Origin: Mycolicibacterium sediminis
GTDB lineage: Bacteria; Actinomycetota; Actinomycetes; Mycobacteriales; Mycobacteriaceae
Direction of reading: 5' to 3'
Assembly (NCBI RefSeq): GCF_010731735.1
Contig: NZ_AP022588.1
Coordinates: forward strand, 3,100,001 to 3,164,000
DNA length: 64,000 nt
Both the position numbers and the translations under genes were made by a program. The notes under the pieces are model-generated. The model had not been told where the DNA came from. It did no database searches and saw nothing but the letters and a program-made list of their open reading frames with translations. Shown here piece by piece: positions 44,107 through 52,564 of this stretch (positions are counted from its first letter, which is position 1; every line of letters begins with the position of its first letter).

Positions 44107-45042
44107 ATGCTTCGAGGGTGCGCCACACGGGTGATCACCGCGCTGGTCACCGTCGTCGTCCTTGCGGGATCCGCGCGGACCGATGATTCCGCCGACGACG
44201 AATGCGGTTCGCTGCCATCGGGATTCTCGGCCAAGAAGGTCGATGTCGGTGACGCCGTCATGCACGCCGTGGTCGGCGGTGACGGACCCGCGGTGGTGCT
44301 GCTGCACGGCTTCCCCGAGACCTGGTACACGTGGCGTGGCGTCATGGCGGCGCTCGGTGAGACCCACCGCGTCATCGTGCCCGACCTGCTCGGTGTCGGG
44401 TGCTCGTCGCTCGCCTCGCGCTACGACGCCGACACCATGGCGAGGGCCGTGCACGACGTCATCCGGTCCGAAGGCGTCGACCGGGTCGCGGTGGTCGGAC
44501 ACGACACCGGCGGGTGGGTCGCCTACTCCTATGCCCGCCAATTTCGAGACGGCATCAGCCATCTCGTCTTGTCGGGCACTGCGATCCCCGGCTTCGGCCT
44601 CGAAGACCTGCTCGACTTCCGCACGCCCGGCCAGGGATTACCGCATCTGGCGTTCTTCCAGGTGCCCGACGTGCCCGAGATGCTGATCGCCGGGCGCGAA
44701 CGGGAGTACTTCGGCGACTTCGTCACCAGTGACGCCATGCACCGGTCCGGCGTGATCGACGTCTACGCCCGGTCCTATGCCCGCCCCGGCCGGCTCACCG
44801 CCGCGCTCGGCCAGTATCGCGCCATCTACGACGACGCGACCGCCAACCGGCGAGGCGCCGCACCGACTCTCGACGTGCCGACGATGGCGCTGTCGGGCCC
44901 CGAGGGAGTGGCCCTCAGCGCCGACGGACTGCGCCGCGTCGCGCGGGACGTCACCGAAGTAGCCATTCCCGGCGCCGGCCACTACGTCCAAGAGGATGCG
45001 CCGGCCGAGGTGGCCGCCGCGCTGGCACGATTCATCCCTTGA
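44107..45042 (+). CDS. exported alpha/beta hydrolase, epoxide-hydrolase-like
   Basis: A 311-residue hydrolase with an N-terminal hydrophobic signal (residues 9-22). It shows the oxyanion motif LLHGFPETWYTWR, the nucleophile elbow GHDTGGW with Asp133 instead of Ser, and the His in GAGHYVQED. Asp nucleophiles are typical of epoxide hydrolases and haloalkane dehalogenases; HGFP favours the former. Two Cys (5 and 33) are in the N-terminal region; neither forms a good lipobox. The gene is monocistronic. Confidence 0.8.
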   Translation: MLRGCATRVITALVTVVVLAGSARTDDSADDECGSLPSGFSAKKVDVGDAVMHAVVGGDGPAVVLLHGFPETWYTWRGVMAALGETHRVIVPDLLGVGCSSLASRYDADTMARAVHDVIRSEGVDRVAVVGHDTGGWVAYSYARQFRDGISHLVLSGTAIPGFGLEDLLDFRTPGQGLPHLAFFQVPDVPEMLIAGREREYFGDFVTSDAMHRSGVIDVYARSYARPGRLTAALGQYRAIYDDATANRRGAAPTLDVPTMALSGPEGVALSADGLRRVARDVTEVAIPGAGHYVQEDAPAEVAAALARFIP

Positions 45043-45106
45043 GCCGGCCGTGACGGGGCCTCTCTCCTACGTGTTTGACCCCGCGAAATCTCGGGCAAAC
45101 CGCGAT

Positions 45107-45331
45107 ATGCGAAGCACGATGATCCGTTCCACACTCGTCGCCGTCCCCGTCCTCGCCGTGTCCCTGCTCAGTGCGGGAACCGGGTCGGCGCAGCCCCTCA
45201 ACTGCGTGAACGGCCAGTTCTGGGATCCCATCACCAACACCTGCCAGACGCCGCGCCCGGCGGATGACTGCGCGCCCGGTCAGTACTGGAACGCGCTGTC
45301 CAACGTGTGCCGACCGCTGGGGGAGTTGTAA
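45107..45331 (+). CDS. small secreted protein with two CxxGQ(F/Y)W motifs
   Basis: A 74-residue protein with a signal peptide to about residue 30 (GTGSAQP). Its mature part is two copies of one motif: CVNGQFWDPITNTC and CAPGQYWNALSNVC. Each has Cys at both ends, likely a disulphide-closed loop. ATG 45107 or 45119 could be the start. I know of no assigned function. Confidence 0.65.
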   Translation: MRSTMIRSTLVAVPVLAVSLLSAGTGSAQPLNCVNGQFWDPITNTCQTPRPADDCAPGQYWNALSNVCRPLGEL

Positions 45332-45416
45332 CCGCTCGCTAGCTGCTGCAGCCCGAGTCGAACCACCGGCGCGGGTTGGCCGGGCGTTCCTGGCGCGCCT
45401 CGCGAACTTCGACAGC

Positions 45417-45440
45417 GCAATATTGCCACTCGCGACAATA
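45417..45440. promoter_or_regulatory. AT-rich palindrome upstream of the hemophore-like gene
   Basis: GCAATATTGC (45417-45426) is a perfect 10-bp palindrome followed by another CAATA (45436-45440), which also pairs with TATTG. It lies about 65-90 bp before ATG 45506 in a G+C-rich region and does not resemble an IdeR box. Confidence 0.35.
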
Positions 45441-45505
45441 AGTGTTCGGCGTGTGGTTGGCTGGTGGAGTCGATGGTCGGGTCGACCCTCGAGTCAGGAG
45501 TCCAC

Positions 45506-45880
45506 ATGCGGCCATCGGGACGTCATCTTCGCGGGGTAGGGCTCGGGGTCATCGGCGTCAGCGCAATGTTCTTCGGCGGGATCTGCACGGCCGCGGCCGA
45601 GCCCGCGCCTGCCGTACCGCCGCCGAACTGCACGGCAGGCGACCTGGCGGTGGCGTCGGGGACAGTCGGGTCGGCCATGGGGGACTACCTGTTCAGCCAC
45701 CCGGACGTCAACGACTTCTTCACCAGCCTTCGGGGGCAGCCGAACGAGGAGGTCCACGAACGTGTTTCGACGTATATGGATGCCCACCCGCAGGTGCAGA
45801 CGGACATCAACGGCATCCGCCAGCCGCTGACCGACCTGCGGGCCCGGTGTGACCTCGCCGCCGGACCGCTGGGGTCGTAG
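45506..45880 (+). CDS. hemophore-related (Rv0203-like) exported protein
   Basis: A 124-residue exported protein. The signal ends near AAAEPAP (residue 34). The helical mature domain runs from NCTAGDLAVASGTV to LRARCDLA, with Cys at both ends. It contains YLFSHPDVNDFFTSLRG and YMDAHPQVQTDINGIRQPL, the HPxVNxF-type pattern of mycobacterial hemophore-like proteins that bind haem outside the cell. AGGAG precedes ATG 45506. It abuts the next small exported protein with no gap. Confidence 0.8.
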   Translation: MRPSGRHLRGVGLGVIGVSAMFFGGICTAAAEPAPAVPPPNCTAGDLAVASGTVGSAMGDYLFSHPDVNDFFTSLRGQPNEEVHERVSTYMDAHPQVQTDINGIRQPLTDLRARCDLAAGPLGS

Positions 45881-46177
45881 ATGACGCACTGGACGCGGTC
45901 GTGGACCGTGGCGGCAGCGAGCACCTTGGCGATCGCAGCCATCCCTGGCGTCATCCTCATCGTCCAGCCGACGGGTACTGCCGATGCAGACGTGTGCGTC
46001 GGCGCAGGGCGGCGCGTGCAGGTGAGCGGGTGCGCGAACATCGCCGACGCGGTCGCGCCCTACGTGCCACCGCCCGCCTATTACGCTCCGATGCCCTATG
46101 ACCCACCGCCCCCGCCGAATGTGACTGGCTGCGTCAGCTACAACGGCAGGTGGGTCAACGCCAGCGGCTGCAACTAG
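45881..46177 (+). CDS. small exported Cys/Pro-rich protein A
   Basis: A 98-residue exported protein. The signal helix (residues 8-28) is followed by TADADVCVGAGRRVQVSGC, then a Pro/Tyr-rich linker, and ends with a second Cys pair in GCVSYNGRWVNASGC. ATG 45881 directly follows the TAG of the hemophore-like gene, so the two are co-translated. The DVC-GRRV-GC-N core recurs in the next gene. Function unknown. Confidence 0.65.
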   Translation: MTHWTRSWTVAAASTLAIAAIPGVILIVQPTGTADADVCVGAGRRVQVSGCANIADAVAPYVPPPAYYAPMPYDPPPPPNVTGCVSYNGRWVNASGCN

Positions 46178-46211
46178 CGACAACCTCGTACGCTCGACGA
46201 AGGAGTGGTGC

Positions 46212-46469
46212 ATGAAGACATTGGCTGCAGTAGTGCTGATCGCGTCGGGAATGGCGGTGGCACCAGCGGTGTCCGCTCCCGTGGCTGCGGCTGACGTCTG
46301 CGCTGCCGCAGGCGGGCGCCACGTCTCGGTCGGTGGCTGTACCAACGTGGCAGGCGACGCCGCGGCCGTGGCCATCGCCTCACAGGACACTCCCTACGTT
46401 CCCAATGAGGTGCCCTGCTACACGGTGCAGGGCACTCCCTACTACACCCCTCCTGGCGAGCCCTGCTGA
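46212..46469 (+). CDS. small exported Cys-rich protein B, paralogue of A
   Basis: An 85-residue exported protein. The signal ends at VAAADVC (about residue 28). The mature part AAAGGRHVSVGGCTNVAGDA is clearly related to the preceding protein, and the tail has two more Cys (VPCYTVQG and GEPC at the C-terminus). AAGGAG precedes ATG 46212. It probably arose by local duplication; function unknown. Confidence 0.65.
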   Translation: MKTLAAVVLIASGMAVAPAVSAPVAAADVCAAAGGRHVSVGGCTNVAGDAAAVAIASQDTPYVPNEVPCYTVQGTPYYTPPGEPC

Positions 46470-46524
46470 CGACGGGGACGGGCGGTCTTCAGCCATCCTG
46501 CTCGGCCACCGTCCCTCGACCGGT

Positions 46525-47448
46525 CTATGCATTCGACGGCGGCGAGGCCCCGTCGACGTTCCCCCGGACCACGCGGCGCACCACGGCCAGCGCCCGCTCG
46601 ACCACCGGAGACGCACCGTCCGCCAGACGTGCGACGACGAGGTCGATGCCGAGCGATGCCGGCTCGAGTGGGCGGTAGGTGACTCCGGCGACGTCGAGTT
46701 CGGCGGTCGGCGCGGGGACCACGGCGAGGCCGAGACCGGCCGCCACCAAGGTGACCAACGTGGAGGTCTCCGACGCCTCGTGTCGGATTCGTGGCGCGAA
46801 GCCGGCGTCGGCACAGATGGCGTAGAGCAATCCGCCCATGACCGAGCGCCCATGTCCCGCATGGCCGACCATGTCCTCGCCGCGAAGATCGGCGATGTCC
46901 AAGGTTGCCCGGCGCGCCAATGCATGTTCGGCCGGAAGCGCGACGATCAACCGGTCCCGTCGCAACGTCTCCCACCGGATGGCGGCATCGTCGACCGGTG
47001 GCCGGAGGAGGGCGAGGTCCACGTCGCCCGCACGAACGGCGTCGAGCTGGGCCGGGGCGAGCATCTCGCCGCGGATGTCGACCTCGACACGAGGCATCTC
47101 GTCGCGCAGCGCCCGCACCAGGCGAGGTAACACGGAGTACGTCGCCGATCCCACGCACCCGATGGTCAGGTGTCCTTCGACACCGGTACCGATGCGCCGC
47201 GCCTGATGCCCGGCATCGTCGACGGCGTCGAGAATGGCGATGGCCCGTGCCAGGTACGCATCCCCGGCGGCGGTCAGCTCGACCCGGCGGGTACTCCTGG
47301 TCAGCAGGCTCACGTCGAGTTCACGTTCCAGCTGGCGGATCTGTTGTGACAGTGGCGGTTGCGCGATGTGCAACCGCTCGGCGGCCCGACCGAAGTGCAA
47401 CTCCTCGGCGACCGCGCGGAAGTAGCGAAGATGGCGTAGTTCCACCAT
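46525..47448 (-). CDS. LysR family regulator
   Basis: A 307-residue LysR-type regulator. The N-terminal winged helix-turn-helix is LHFGRAAERLHIAQPPLSQQI (residues 17-37, split by the wing). The co-inducer domain starts about residue 92 (LTIGCVGSATYSVLPRLV). Similarity of the HTH to CatR/BenM-type regulators and the divergent CoA-transferase pair suggest it activates that operon in response to an aromatic-catabolism intermediate; this is inference. Confidence 0.88.
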   Translation of the reverse strand: MVELRHLRYFRAVAEELHFGRAAERLHIAQPPLSQQIRQLERELDVSLLTRSTRRVELTAAGDAYLARAIAILDAVDDAGHQARRIGTGVEGHLTIGCVGSATYSVLPRLVRALRDEMPRVEVDIRGEMLAPAQLDAVRAGDVDLALLRPPVDDAAIRWETLRRDRLIVALPAEHALARRATLDIADLRGEDMVGHAGHGRSVMGGLLYAICADAGFAPRIRHEASETSTLVTLVAAGLGLAVVPAPTAELDVAGVTYRPLEPASLGIDLVVARLADGASPVVERALAVVRRVVRGNVDGASPPSNA

Positions 47449-47486
47449 TGGAACCTACAACATCTCAATCGCATCGATCCGTGTAT

Positions 47487-47497
47487 TTCACAATGAA
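47487..47497. promoter_or_regulatory. dyad in the LysR/CoA-transferase divergent promoter
   Basis: TTCA-CAA-TGAA lies in the 73-bp gap between the LysR start and the CoA-transferase start. Its size and position fit a LysR half-operator, but the T-N11-A box is not clear-cut. Confidence 0.35.
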
Positions 47498-47521
47498 CAA
47501 TCGTCGATCTACGGTGGGGTG

Positions 47522-48205
47522 ATGCGCACCGTCGTCTACTCCGATGCCTCCGAGGCCGTCGCCGGCATCGTGGACGGTGCCACCGTCCTGGTTGGTGGGT
47601 TCGGCATGGCGGGGATGCCGACCACGCTGATGGACGCCCTGATCGACCAGGGTGCGTCGAACCTGACGATCGTGAGCAACAACGCCGGCAACGGCGACAC
47701 CGGCCTGGCCGCGCTACTGGCCGCAGGCCGGGTCGCCAAGGTCGTCTGTTCCTTTCCGCGGCAAGCGGATTCCTACGTCTTCGACCGCCTGTACCGATCG
47801 GGGCAGGTCGACCTCGAGGTGGTCCCGCAGGGCAACCTCGCCGAGCGGATGCGCGCGGCCGGCGCGGGGATCGGTGCGTTCTTCTGCCCGACCGCCGTCG
47901 GCACCCCATTGGCCGAGGGCAAGGAGACCCGAACCATCGACGGCAGGCAGTACGTCTTGGAGTACCCGATCCGCGGCGACGTCGCCCTGATCGGCGCCCA
48001 CGTCGCCGACCGTGCGGGAAACCTGCTGTACCGCAAGACCGCACGCAACTTCGGGCCGGTGATGGCGACCGCCGCCGCCCTGACCATCGTGGAGGTGTCC
48101 AGAGTGGTGGACACGGGGGAGATCGACCCCGAGACCGTCGTCACCCCCGGCATCTTCGTCGACCGCGTGCTCGACCTGTCCGACTCCGAGAAGGTGGCCC
48201 CGTGA
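47522..48205 (+). CDS. 3-oxoacid CoA-transferase subunit A
   Basis: A 227-residue family I CoA-transferase alpha subunit. The CoA-binding glycine-rich segment is VGGFGMAGMPTTLMDAL (about residues 23-39), then SNNAGNGDTGLAALL, and FFCPTAVGTPLAEGKE. It moves CoA from succinyl-CoA to a 3-oxo acid, such as acetoacetate (ScoA) or 3-oxoadipate (PcaI); the sequence alone does not decide. ATG 47522 is used; GTG 47519 is in frame. The stop overlaps subunit B by 4 bp. Confidence 0.88.
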   Translation: MRTVVYSDASEAVAGIVDGATVLVGGFGMAGMPTTLMDALIDQGASNLTIVSNNAGNGDTGLAALLAAGRVAKVVCSFPRQADSYVFDRLYRSGQVDLEVVPQGNLAERMRAAGAGIGAFFCPTAVGTPLAEGKETRTIDGRQYVLEYPIRGDVALIGAHVADRAGNLLYRKTARNFGPVMATAAALTIVEVSRVVDTGEIDPETVVTPGIFVDRVLDLSDSEKVAP

Positions 48206-48888
48206 GCGACGTCTCCGCATCCGCGACGATCGAGCACCTCGACCGCGGCACCCTCGACAAGCGCGAGATCGCCGCCACCATCGCCCGCGACATCCCGGCG
48301 GGGTCCTACGTCAACCTCGGCATCGGGCAGCCGACCACCGTCGCCGATCACCTCGACCCGGCCGCCGGGGTGGTCCTGCATACCGAGAACGGGATGCTCG
48401 GCATGGGTGGCGCGGCGGTGGGCGACCAGATCGACCCGGACCTGACCAACGCCGGCAAGATTCCGGTCACCGAAACCCCCGGAGCATCCTACTTTCACCA
48501 CGCCGACTCGTTCGCGATGATGCGCGGCGGGCACCTCGACGTCTGCGTCCTCGGTGCGTTTCAGGTCAGCCGGTACGGCGATCTCGCGAACTGGCACACC
48601 GGGGAAGCCGACGCGATCCCCGCCGTGGGCGGGGCCATGGACCTGGCCATCGGCGCCAAGCGCGTGTTCGTGATGATGAGCCTGTTCACCAAGGGCGGGA
48701 CCGCCAAGCTCGTGCCGGAGTGCACCTACCCGCTGACCGGTCTGCGGTGCGTGACCCGGGTGTACACCGAATACGCGACCTTCGACATCGACGAAGACGG
48801 CGTGCGGGTGCGCGACACGTTCGGCATCAGCGTCGCGGAACTGTCCGAGCGGGTGGCCGTGGACCTGATGGGACCGCGACGGTCCTGA
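48202..48888 (+). CDS. 3-oxoacid CoA-transferase subunit B
   Basis: A 228-residue beta subunit. It carries the catalytic Glu in HTENGMLGMGG, preceded by VNLGIGQPTTVADHL (about residues 37-51), with GGHLDVCVLGAFQVS and GAMDLAIGAKRV further on. It forms the active hetero-complex with the coupled A subunit (GTGA overlap). The LysR gene upstream suggests inducible use of keto acids. Confidence 0.9.
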   Translation: MSDVSASATIEHLDRGTLDKREIAATIARDIPAGSYVNLGIGQPTTVADHLDPAAGVVLHTENGMLGMGGAAVGDQIDPDLTNAGKIPVTETPGASYFHHADSFAMMRGGHLDVCVLGAFQVSRYGDLANWHTGEADAIPAVGGAMDLAIGAKRVFVMMSLFTKGGTAKLVPECTYPLTGLRCVTRVYTEYATFDIDEDGVRVRDTFGISVAELSERVAVDLMGPRRS

Positions 48889-48973
48889 GCCGGATCGATC
48901 CCGCCGGCGCGATGTCGGCCACCTACCATCGCCATGACGGGACACTCTGCGGTGGGAAGGGGCGTCGACAGAC

Positions 48974-50389
48974 GTGCGGAAGACTTGGGTGGCACTCGGG
49001 GGACTTGCTGGAGCCGCACTGATCGCGGCGGCGCTGCTGGTGCCCTCGACCCCTGCCGAGTCAGGGCCCGTCGTCGACGTGGAGACCGGGGCGCTGAGCG
49101 GCAGCGTCGACGACGGCGTCGAGAGCTGGAAGGGCATCCCGTTCGCAGCCGCTCCGGTCGGCGACCTCCGGTGGCGTGCACCACAACCGGCGGCGCGATG
49201 GGAGGGAACGCGGGATGCCCGCGACTACGGCAACGACTGCATGCAGCGGCCGGCGCCCAGCGATGCCGCGCCGCCCGGGACCGAACCGTCCGAGGACTGC
49301 CTCTACCTCAACGTCTGGCGGCCGGCCGGCGACACGGCCCGACCACGGCCGGTCGTCGTCTGGATCTACGGCGGCGGCTTCGTCAACGGCGGGTCCTCGC
49401 CGCCCACCTACACCGGTGCCGAGCTGGCCCGCCAGGGCGTGGTGGTCGCAAGCTTCAACTACCGGCTGGGACGCTTCGGGACCTTCGCGCACCCGCAGTT
49501 GACGAAGGAAGACGCCGATGGCGGACGGCTCGGCAACTACGGGATCATGGACCAGATCGCCGGACTCGAATGGGTCAAGCGGAACATCGCCGCCTTCGGA
49601 GGCGACCCGAACGACGTCACCGTCATGGGGGAGAGCGCGGGCGGCATGTCGATCAACATGCTGCTGACGTCACCGCTCGCGCAGGGGTTGATGCAGCGGG
49701 CGATCATCATGTCCGGTGGCGACGGCACCCAGCTGGAGCCGACGACCATCGGCGACGCGGAGCGGCTGGGACTGAACTTCGCGGAGACGCAGGGCATTTC
49801 GTCGCAGGATCCGGAGGCGCTGACGAAGCTTCGAGACGTGAGCGCAGAACGGATCCGCGGGGACCTCAGCATGGAACGCCTCTTCGACGAATCGCCGCGG
49901 GACTTCGCCAGCCCGTTCGTCGACGGGACCGTCATCGTCGACCAGCGCGCCGCCTACCGGGCGGGAGCCTTCACCCGGGTGCCCGTGATGATCGGCGCGA
50001 CCAAAGACGACCTCGGCGGTCGGGACGGCTTCATGATCGCGGGAGCCCGCGACGTCGCCACCGTCCTCGCGCGGCAGGGCGTCCCGGTTTACTCCTACCG
50101 CTTCTCCTACGTTCCGGGATCGGTCGATCCGGAGGACGGCGCCCTGCACGCCACCGACATCCCGTTCTTCCTGAACACCGAGCGGATCCGCTACGGCGAC
50201 GGCACGACGGCGAGCGACGAGGAGGTCGGGCGAACGGCCAGCGCCTACGTCGTCAACTTCGCCCGTACCGGCGACCCGAACGGGCCCGAGTTGCCGAAAT
50301 GGCCCCGCTTCGACCCGGCCGCCGACGAGATCCTCGACTTCACGACCGGCGGTGACGCGGTCGCCGGCAAGGATCCGTGGGGGCCCTAG
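48974..50389 (+). CDS. exported type B carboxylesterase
   Basis: A 471-residue carboxylesterase/para-nitrobenzyl-esterase family protein. The N-terminal hydrophobic signal is residues 5-23. It shows YGGGFVNGG (oxyanion hole), EDCLYLNVW, and the nucleophile elbow GESAGG with Ser221. The C-terminal part contains the HATDIPFF region with the catalytic His. It would hydrolyse ester substrates outside the membrane. GTG 48974 is used. The last 4 bases overlap the convergent membrane-protein gene. Confidence 0.87.
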   Translation: MRKTWVALGGLAGAALIAAALLVPSTPAESGPVVDVETGALSGSVDDGVESWKGIPFAAAPVGDLRWRAPQPAARWEGTRDARDYGNDCMQRPAPSDAAPPGTEPSEDCLYLNVWRPAGDTARPRPVVVWIYGGGFVNGGSSPPTYTGAELARQGVVVASFNYRLGRFGTFAHPQLTKEDADGGRLGNYGIMDQIAGLEWVKRNIAAFGGDPNDVTVMGESAGGMSINMLLTSPLAQGLMQRAIIMSGGDGTQLEPTTIGDAERLGLNFAETQGISSQDPEALTKLRDVSAERIRGDLSMERLFDESPRDFASPFVDGTVIVDQRAAYRAGAFTRVPVMIGATKDDLGGRDGFMIAGARDVATVLARQGVPVYSYRFSYVPGSVDPEDGALHATDIPFFLNTERIRYGDGTTASDEEVGRTASAYVVNFARTGDPNGPELPKWPRFDPAADEILDFTTGGDAVAGKDPWGP

Positions 50390-50757
50390 AAGCAGTCGGT
50401 GGTGAAGCCGGACGTCGCGATGAGCATGCCGTAGCCGGCCGTCGCCAGGGCGGTCACCACCGCGCACGACACCCACCGACGCGGGCCGAGGCGGTGCCGC
50501 CGCGCCACGAGTGACACGAGCACCGCAACGCCGAGCACGATCATCACGCCGCCGCCCCACTGAGAAACCAGCTGCGCCGTGCGGAATTCGGCATCGCGGG
50601 ACGACCAGTCGTCGGCGTATACGCGATCGCACGAGTCCCCACCACCACGTGTCAGCGAGCGACTTCCCAGGAAGATGGCCGGCCACAGCAGTGGAGTCGC
50701 GGCGACGTACAGCCACGCCGGCAGGTCCGGGGGCATCGTGCGACGCGGTGTGGCCAT
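50386..50757 (-). CDS. small membrane protein, unknown function
   Basis: A 123-residue protein with three hydrophobic segments, about residues 11-31, 68-86 and 96-114. An extracytoplasmic loop of about 35 residues contains one Cys (GGDSCDRVYADDW), and a second Cys is next to the C-terminus (TTDCF), possibly forming a disulphide. Its stop overlaps the end of the convergent esterase by 4 bp. Not recognised. Confidence 0.65.
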   Translation of the reverse strand: MATPRRTMPPDLPAWLYVAATPLLWPAIFLGSRSLTRGGGDSCDRVYADDWSSRDAEFRTAQLVSQWGGGVMIVLGVAVLVSLVARRHRLGPRRWVSCAVVTALATAGYGMLIATSGFTTDCF

Positions 50758-50892
50758 CTCCGTGACCGTACCGACCGGACGCGGCGTCGCCTCACTTCTC
50801 CGAGTCGTAGCCGCTGGCCGTCCGTCTGAGGAGTAGCGGCATGCTTCCCGGTGTGGGGGAGGCGGATCTGGTCGAGGACGCGAACTGTAGGG

Positions 50893-51756
50893 CTAGTGCC
50901 GGTCGTTCGGGACCGCGCTCGCCGCGTCTGCCTCGACGTCGCGGACGAAGGCGAAATGCGCACCCGACGCGTCGAAGTCGGTGGCGACCCCGAATGCCGC
51001 GATGTGATCCTGGTCGGAGGTTCCCGGCCACGAGTGTTCGGCTCCCTTCACCGCCAGGAGGCGGACGGCGGGGTTGTCGAGCGCGTCGACGTACGTGGAG
51101 TCGACGACGTGATCGGTGTTGCTCGTCGTGCTCGCATCGGGACACCCCGCCGCGAGGGCCCAGCGGCGGACCGCCGACGGCACCGACTCGGACCATCGGG
51201 TGTCGGTGCCGCCACCGAACGAGTTGACCGTGTCCGCCAGCCCGTGAATCGCGAGAATGCGTGGCAGCGGACCGGCGTGCGGTTCGACGAAGCGAACACC
51301 TGCGACGAAGCACGCCGACGCGAATCGCCCCGTCGCTGCGGCAATGACGTGCGCTGCCAACCGTGCACCGCCGGAGTAGCCGCGCAGGTGCAGGCGGGTC
51401 GGGTCGGCCCCGTGGTGATCGATCAGGTCACTGACGATCGCATCGATGAACGCCACGTCGTCGGGGCCTCGGCGAGCGCTCGATTCGCCGGGCAGGGGAC
51501 TCCCGGGGACGTTCCAGGCGAAACCCTCTGGGCGACCGTCGATCAACTGAAACGGAATGCTGGCCTGAGGCAGCACGACGACGGCGCCGGCCATCGCCCA
51601 GGACGATGCCGCGGTGACGCCCGCGTGTTCCTCGGCGCTGCTCCCACTGCCGTGGAGATCGATGATCACCGGCAGGTGGCCGACCGTCGAGCCGGGTGGG
51701 CGGATGACGAGGTAGCGGCGGAGTTCACCGTGCACCCGGATTTCGTGAGTCCTCAA
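50893..51756 (-). CDS. PHB-depolymerase/feruloyl-esterase-like hydrolase
   Basis: A 287-residue alpha/beta hydrolase of the same family as 5552-6478. It shows IDLHGSGSSAEEH (oxyanion region), the elbow GYSGGAR, the Asp in IHGLADTVNSF and the His in AEHSWPG. No signal peptide is visible. TTG 51756 makes a 4-bp TTGA overlap with the upstream gene and is preferred; GTG 51735 is the alternative. The frame continues to 52131, but that part is Arg-rich and antisense to nothing useful. Confidence 0.75.
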   Translation of the reverse strand: MRTHEIRVHGELRRYLVIRPPGSTVGHLPVIIDLHGSGSSAEEHAGVTAASSWAMAGAVVVLPQASIPFQLIDGRPEGFAWNVPGSPLPGESSARRGPDDVAFIDAIVSDLIDHHGADPTRLHLRGYSGGARLAAHVIAAATGRFASACFVAGVRFVEPHAGPLPRILAIHGLADTVNSFGGGTDTRWSESVPSAVRRWALAAGCPDASTTSNTDHVVDSTYVDALDNPAVRLLAVKGAEHSWPGTSDQDHIAAFGVATDFDASGAHFAFVRDVEADAASAVPNDRH

Positions 51757-52505
51757 CTCCCGGAACTCATTCGGGTCGCGACGAGGGGCGTGCGCGCGGT
51801 CGTGCCCTCGTCGCCGCACTCGTCGGAATCCACCCGCGTCGTCAGTGTGCCGACGAAGGTGCCGTCGTCCCGGGGTTGGAAACTGAGGCGCTGGCTGTTC
51901 CACGCCCGCCCGATGACCGCACCGGTACTCGGGTCGGTGCACTCCTCTTGCCAGCGCGACGCCGCCATGTCGTTCCACGCGTCCCCGACGAGTCGCATCA
52001 CCACCGGGTTGCCGTTCTCGAGTGGCACGCGTCGATCGTCGAGCGGGGTACCGGTCGCGATGCACTCGGTCTTGGTGCAGGTCGAGGAGAACGCGTACCA
52101 GTAGTCGGGCGCCACCTCGTCGAACTTCCACTGCACCTTGCCCGCGGAGCCACCGTCACCGTCGGAGAACGTCGTGTTCTTCCAGTCGTGGAAGACGCGG
52201 TACGTCCCGTCGAACACCGACACCGAGGGCGCGGCTGCCTGCGGAGGAGTCGGCGACGTCTGTGTCCCTTCGGCGCCGGATCCGGTGAGGCTGCGGTACC
52301 CGACCACCGCCGCGACGACGACCACCAGCAGGCTCGACGCCACCGCGGCCACGACGATCGTGCGCGGGCTCAATCGTCGGCGCCGGGCGACGTCCGGGTC
52401 GACGGCGGCGTCATCGGAGCGGTCCAACCCCCAAGCCCGCAGGGAGCGGGTCTCGACCACGCCGGCCGACCGCGTGGGGTCGTCCGGCCCGATCTCGTCC
52501 GCCAT
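51753..52505 (-). CDS. single-pass membrane protein with extracellular domain
   Basis: A 250-residue protein. The acidic cytoplasmic tail is residues 1-48. One membrane helix follows (about 49-69), then a Ser/Thr/Pro linker and a 160-residue extracellular beta-rich domain with Cys in STCTKTECIATG, EECTDPSTG and SDECGDEG. The domain resembles the sensor-like ectodomains found in some mycobacterial membrane proteins, but I cannot name it. It is coupled to the following esterase by a TTGA overlap. Confidence 0.7.
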   Translation of the reverse strand: MADEIGPDDPTRSAGVVETRSLRAWGLDRSDDAAVDPDVARRRRLSPRTIVVAAVASSLLVVVVAAVVGYRSLTGSGAEGTQTSPTPPQAAAPSVSVFDGTYRVFHDWKNTTFSDGDGGSAGKVQWKFDEVAPDYWYAFSSTCTKTECIATGTPLDDRRVPLENGNPVVMRLVGDAWNDMAASRWQEECTDPSTGAVIGRAWNSQRLSFQPRDDGTFVGTLTTRVDSDECGDEGTTARTPLVATRMSSGS

Positions 52506-52564
52506 GGCGCGAGCCTACCCAGGCTCCGGGCGGTCGAGGCCGAACTCCTCGAGGTCCGAGACGA

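Noticed and set aside
50851-52104. 417-residue plus-strand frame opposite two minus-strand genes
   Set aside because: Low-complexity Arg/Val composition and no motifs; the minus frames encode a clear hydrolase and a membrane protein.
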